In this document: in pieces, positions 23,001 to 25,168 of the stretch | Position numbering within the stretch: the stretch's first letter is position 1 | Layout: each line of letters starts with the position of its first letter | DNA from: Flexistipes sp041694215 | Lineage (GTDB): Bacteria; Chrysiogenota; Deferribacteres; Deferribacterales; Flexistipitaceae | NCBI GenBank assembly: GCA_041694215.1 | Contig: JASMTO010000238.1 | Coordinates: 1-25,168 of the forward strand | Direction: 5' to 3' | Length of the DNA stretch: 25,168 bases | The notes under the pieces: model-generated | Databases searched by the model: none | What the model was told of the DNA's origin: nothing | Seen by the model: the letters and a program-made list of their open reading frames with translations, nothing else | Made by a program: the position numbers and the translations under genes

Positions 23001-23567
23001 ATGAATGATGAGCTGTTCACCATTTACGAATATTTTTCGCATAACTTCAGGACTTTTACATCCACCATTGTGGCGAGTATAGAAGTACTTAAACTTGATC
23101 TTGATGTGGAAGGGAAGTTCGATACAGCAAGCATTTACGAAAGCAGTTATTTGCTGGATTTATATGACAATGCTTTTAACATCTGTCTCAAGCATGCTTT
23201 ATGCAAAGATGAAACGTTGAAGAAAAGTAATTTCAACCCTTTGACAATGGTCAAAGGATTGCTCGGTGAATTTGATAGTTTGATAAAGCTGAAGCATGTA
23301 AACGTATGCATTGAAGGTAAAGCTGAAAATGAGATTTTCGGGTATGAATTTATATATAAAAATCTGTTTCAGGTTATAGTCTATGAAATCATTAGGCTTT
23401 CCCAAGAAAACATCAGCATCCGTTTTTGGGATTCTCGCATTGAGATACTCTATGGAAATATTAGAGAAAATCTGCCTGAAATTTTTTTGATTTTTAAGGA
23501 AATATTGGAAAAATATGATATGATGTTTTTTTGTAGAAACAATACGGCTGTTTTGGAGTTTTTATGA
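23001..23567 (+). CDS. Degenerate histidine-kinase-like protein, possible phosphotransferase
   Basis: A 188-residue protein from ATG 23001 (a TTG lies directly upstream at 22998). I recognise no named family. The N-terminal helix holds SHNFRTFTSTIVASIEVLKL (13-32), which follows the dimerisation-helix pattern H-x-F-R-T of histidine kinases, with His14 as candidate phosphorylation site. Residues about 78-130 (NPLTMVKGLLGEFDSL, then NVCIEGKAEN, then IYKNLFQVIVYEIIRLS) resemble the start of a kinase ATP domain, but the N-box asparagine and all glycine boxes are missing. This is the outline of Spo0B or ChpT histidine phosphotransferases. The gene overlaps a lone receiver gene in ATGA, which strongly suggests partnership. 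Soluble; no membrane helix. Confidence 0.6.
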   Translation: MNDELFTIYEYFSHNFRTFTSTIVASIEVLKLDLDVEGKFDTASIYESSYLLDLYDNAFNICLKHALCKDETLKKSNFNPLTMVKGLLGEFDSLIKLKHVNVCIEGKAENEIFGYEFIYKNLFQVIVYEIIRLSQENISIRFWDSRIEILYGNIRENLPEIFLIFKEILEKYDMMFFCRNNTAVLEFL

Positions 23568-23941
23568 AAATTTTAATAGCTGATGATGAATTGAGACTCA
23601 GAAAAGTGGTTGCTCTTCATTTAAAAAAAGCACAATATGATGTAACAGAAGCCAGCAATGGTCGTCAGGCGGTTGAATTGGCCGAAAATAATGAATTTCA
23701 GTGTATTGTGTTGGATGTTATGATGCCGGAAATGGATGGGATTGAAGCATGTCAGCGGATAAGAAAGAAGATTGGTGATTCTGTGCCGATAATAATGCTG
23801 ACTGCAAAGGCGGATGCCAGTGATATTGAGGCAGGGGTAGAAGCTGGAGCAGATGCTTATCTTACGAAACCGTTCAGTCCCAAAGAACTTATAGAAAAAA
23901 TAAAGGCTTTTGTTGAGACAAAAAAGGACAATAAGTGTTAA
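23564..23941 (+). CDS. Single-domain response regulator (CheY/Spo0F-like)
   Basis: A 125-residue receiver with no output domain. The acidic pocket is ADDE (6-9), the phospho-acceptor Asp51 lies in IVLDVMMPEMDG, the switch threonine is Thr79 in IIMLTAKAD, and Lys101 is in YLTKPFSP. All catalytic positions are present. GGAG lies five bases upstream, inside the preceding gene, and the ATG overlaps that gene's stop. With its neighbour it forms a pair suited to phosphorelay: a partner with a possible phospho-histidine and a free receiver. Its output, for example motility, development or another relay protein, is not evident. It ends the operon; there is only a weak hairpin downstream (23978-23994). 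Confidence 0.93.
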   Translation: MKILIADDELRLRKVVALHLKKAQYDVTEASNGRQAVELAENNEFQCIVLDVMMPEMDGIEACQRIRKKIGDSVPIIMLTAKADASDIEAGVEAGADAYLTKPFSPKELIEKIKAFVETKKDNKC

Positions 23942-24094
23942 ATTAATGTAGTTGAGGTAGTTAGAGGTAGTTAAAAGTGGGCAGCCATTGCCCAATGTGT
24001 CATCGTATATTGAAAAAGTAAAGAAAATTGTTTAATAAGTTGTTAAAAAATAGTATAAAGGTTCCAGAGAACTGAAGGTGATAAAGAACATATG

Positions 24095-24136
24095 TGTCAT
24101 CTCGACCGGAACGAAGTGGAGTGGAGAGATCTTTAC
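24095..24136. repeat. Dispersed TCATCTCGACC...GGAGAGATCT repeat
   Basis: The segment opens with TGTCATCTCGACCGGA and ends with GGAGTGGAGAGATCTTTAC; ATCTC (24099-24103) can pair with GAGAT (24126-24130). Sequences of this type are widespread intergenic repeats in several bacterial phyla, by recollection. Only one copy is seen here. Confidence 0.6.
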
Positions 24137-24254
24137 CGTAGTAAACGATATAGCAAATAAACATGCGGGTATACTTAGTTCAAGTTGATATTAGTCTTAA
24201 GGGTCGAGGAGCAAGGGGAAAGTATGCTGATAGATTTTAGGTCATAGGTTATGA

Positions 24255-24296
24255 CTAAGTACTAAGTGCTAAGTGCAAAGGGCTAAGAGCCGAGGG
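24255..24296 (+). repeat. Heptamer tandem repeat
   Basis: Six consecutive 7-base units: CTAAGTA, CTAAGTG, CTAAGTG, CAAAGGG, CTAAGAG, CCGAGGG. The first three are near identical and the last three decay. It is non-coding. Confidence 0.75.
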
Positions 24297-24388
24297 GAAA
24301 CAGGTTGAGATGGTTGAAGGAGTTGGGAGGACAGTTTAAAGGGCTAAAGCGGGCGAGCTCAAATTCCGTGTTTGGAGGAGTAAAATTT

Positions 24389-24406
24389 ATGAGAATACAT
24401 TATTAA
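24389..24406 (+). other. Five-codon frame behind a strong ribosome binding site
   Basis: GGAGGAG (24374-24380) is followed after eight bases by ATG AGA ATA CAT TAT TAA. A near-perfect Shine-Dalgarno before such a short frame suggests either the start of a decayed gene or a leader peptide ahead of the HDOD gene 78 bases on. No other frame here continues as protein. Confidence 0.35.
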
Positions 24407-24483
24407 AAGGACTTAAAGAGTTGCTTATTAATAGGAACAGATAATAAAATTAACTGTAAAATTGGTATATCGAAGGTGGATTG

Positions 24484-25168
24484 TTGATAACAGTACATTT
24501 TGAAGGCAGTAAAGAATCAAAGGAAAAATTTGAAGAAACTCTAAAATTTCCCATAAGTGATCTGGTATCAGCTAGCTTATTGGTGTATGAAATTAATTCT
24601 GGGGAAGATATCAAGAATATATCTGTAAGCAAAGATAAGCCTGTTTTTCTTTATATTACAGTTAAAGACAGGGAAGTCTTTAGCAGTGCAAAGGCCTTGA
24701 AGCCTGCCGGTATTTTATTCCCACCTCTAAAAAGGGATATTTTAAACGATAGAATTGAAAATGCATACAATAACTTTTATTCAAAAAGTGATAATACGTT
24801 CCAAGATCATGAAGCCCTTAAAGCCAAAATTTTGGCAAAAGCTGAAAATATACCGCCACTACCCGCTATTGCAAAAGAGCTTATTTTGCTCACTGCAAAT
24901 GATAAAGCTGATACAAAAGATATAATAAAAAAGATTAAGCAGGATCAGGGGCTTTCTTCAAAAGTTTTAAAACTTGTTAATTCACCTTTTTACGGTATTA
25001 GAAAAGATATTAGTTCAATCGACAGAGCAATTCTTTTGCTTGGGATGTCAACTATAAAGAATCTGGCATTAGCGTTAACAACGCGCTCGTTTTTTACAAA
25101 AGATTTTACTGTTTATAATACAACCGGGGAAAAGCTTTGGTTACACTCTTTTAATACGGCACGAATAT
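24484..25168 (+). CDS. HDOD-domain protein, 3' end cut by window
   Basis: An open frame of 228 codons running off the window. TAA at 24457 closes the frame upstream; no ATG is available, and TTG 24484 with AAGGTGG at 24473-24479 is the best start. Residues from about 118 on are an HDOD domain (a non-catalytic HD-related domain of signalling proteins): ENIPPLPAIAKELILLT, IIKKIKQDQGLSSKVLKLVN, SPFYGIRKDISSIDRAI and LLLGMSTIKNLALALTT. The first 110 residues are unlike HDOD; the stretch KPVFLYITVKD to ALKPAGILFPP has the rhythm of the last strands of a receiver domain but lacks the lysine and threonine, so it may be a pseudo-receiver. The C-terminus, which would show any GGDEF, kinase or other output domain, is outside. 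Confidence 0.85.
   Translation, partial: MITVHFEGSKESKEKFEETLKFPISDLVSASLLVYEINSGEDIKNISVSKDKPVFLYITVKDREVFSSAKALKPAGILFPPLKRDILNDRIENAYNNFYSKSDNTFQDHEALKAKILAKAENIPPLPAIAKELILLTANDKADTKDIIKKIKQDQGLSSKVLKLVNSPFYGIRKDISSIDRAILLLGMSTIKNLALALTTRSFFTKDFTVYNTTGEKLWLHSFNTARI

Larger units (their letters stand above)
23942..24483. other. Repeat-rich gene-free region
   Basis: A 542-base gap with no convincing gene. It holds a GTAGTT-type tandem at 23948-23972, a hairpin TGGGCA-GCCAT-TGCCCA (23978-23994), a dispersed repeat (24095-24136), a short hairpin GTCATA-GGT-TATGAC (24241-24255), a 7-base tandem repeat (24255-24296), a purine-rich GGTTGAG-type tract (24301-24330) and a ribosome binding site with a five-codon frame (24374-24406). 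The tandem repeats share short G/A/T-rich words and look like slippage products. Confidence 0.65.

Overview
The window looks like a chromosomal segment of a low-GC, motile, Gram-negative bacterium. The evidence is a flagellin with a flagellin-glycosylation factor, secretion signals typical of periplasmic binding proteins, a fused TAXI-type TRAP permease, dTDP-rhamnose genes, and GroEL with a GGM tail under a CIRCE operator. The mix would fit a Deferribacterota-like or related anaerobic lineage, but that placement is inference from gene style, not a search result.

Layout. 1-2.4 kb: flagellin 3' end, a 57-aa DUF2292-like protein, and a convergent Maf-type flagellin glycosylation gene. 2.4-2.96 kb: a non-coding stretch packed with short hairpins. 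2.96-4.8 kb: an old-yellow-enzyme/FAD oxidoreductase. 5.1-7.3 kb: rmlD and rmlB. 7.4-8.5 kb: a REP-associated tyrosine transposase (RAYT), a VanZ-like protein and several REP-like palindromes. 8.5-9.8 kb: a sodium:solute symporter. 9.97-17.3 kb: an overlapping histidine kinase / NtrC-type regulator / periplasmic binding protein trio, a textbook -24/-12 sigma-54 promoter, then the TAXI receptor and fused DctQM permease. 17.3-19.3 kb: leuCD on the minus strand. 19.4-21.5 kb: groES-groEL. 21.5-22.3 kb: an unlisted 59-aa membrane peptide and a HIT protein, minus strand. 22.4-23.9 kb: HAD phosphatase, a degenerate-kinase protein and a one-domain response regulator. 24-25.17 kb: a repeat-rich gap and a truncated HDOD protein.

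How the parts work together. The kinase, regulator and binding-protein trio most likely senses a periplasmic solute and switches on the TRAP transporter through the sigma-54 promoter; the regulator carries GAFADA where GAFTGA is usual. A hairpin with T tract between receptor and permease probably gives more receptor than permease. Seven copies of one palindrome (core CTACACTT-CGT-AAGTGTAG) lie in the first 8.5 kb around the RAYT gene and I saw none beyond. Copies sit immediately 5' of rmlD, the RAYT gene and the VanZ gene, and in the RAYT leader the palindrome arm runs into the ribosome binding site. The most interesting possibly undescribed items are this REP/RAYT arrangement with its shared promoter-like linker, the degenerate kinase paired with a lone receiver (Spo0B/ChpT-like in outline), and the hairpin chain at 2572-2895. 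All functions are read from sequence by eye; no search was run.
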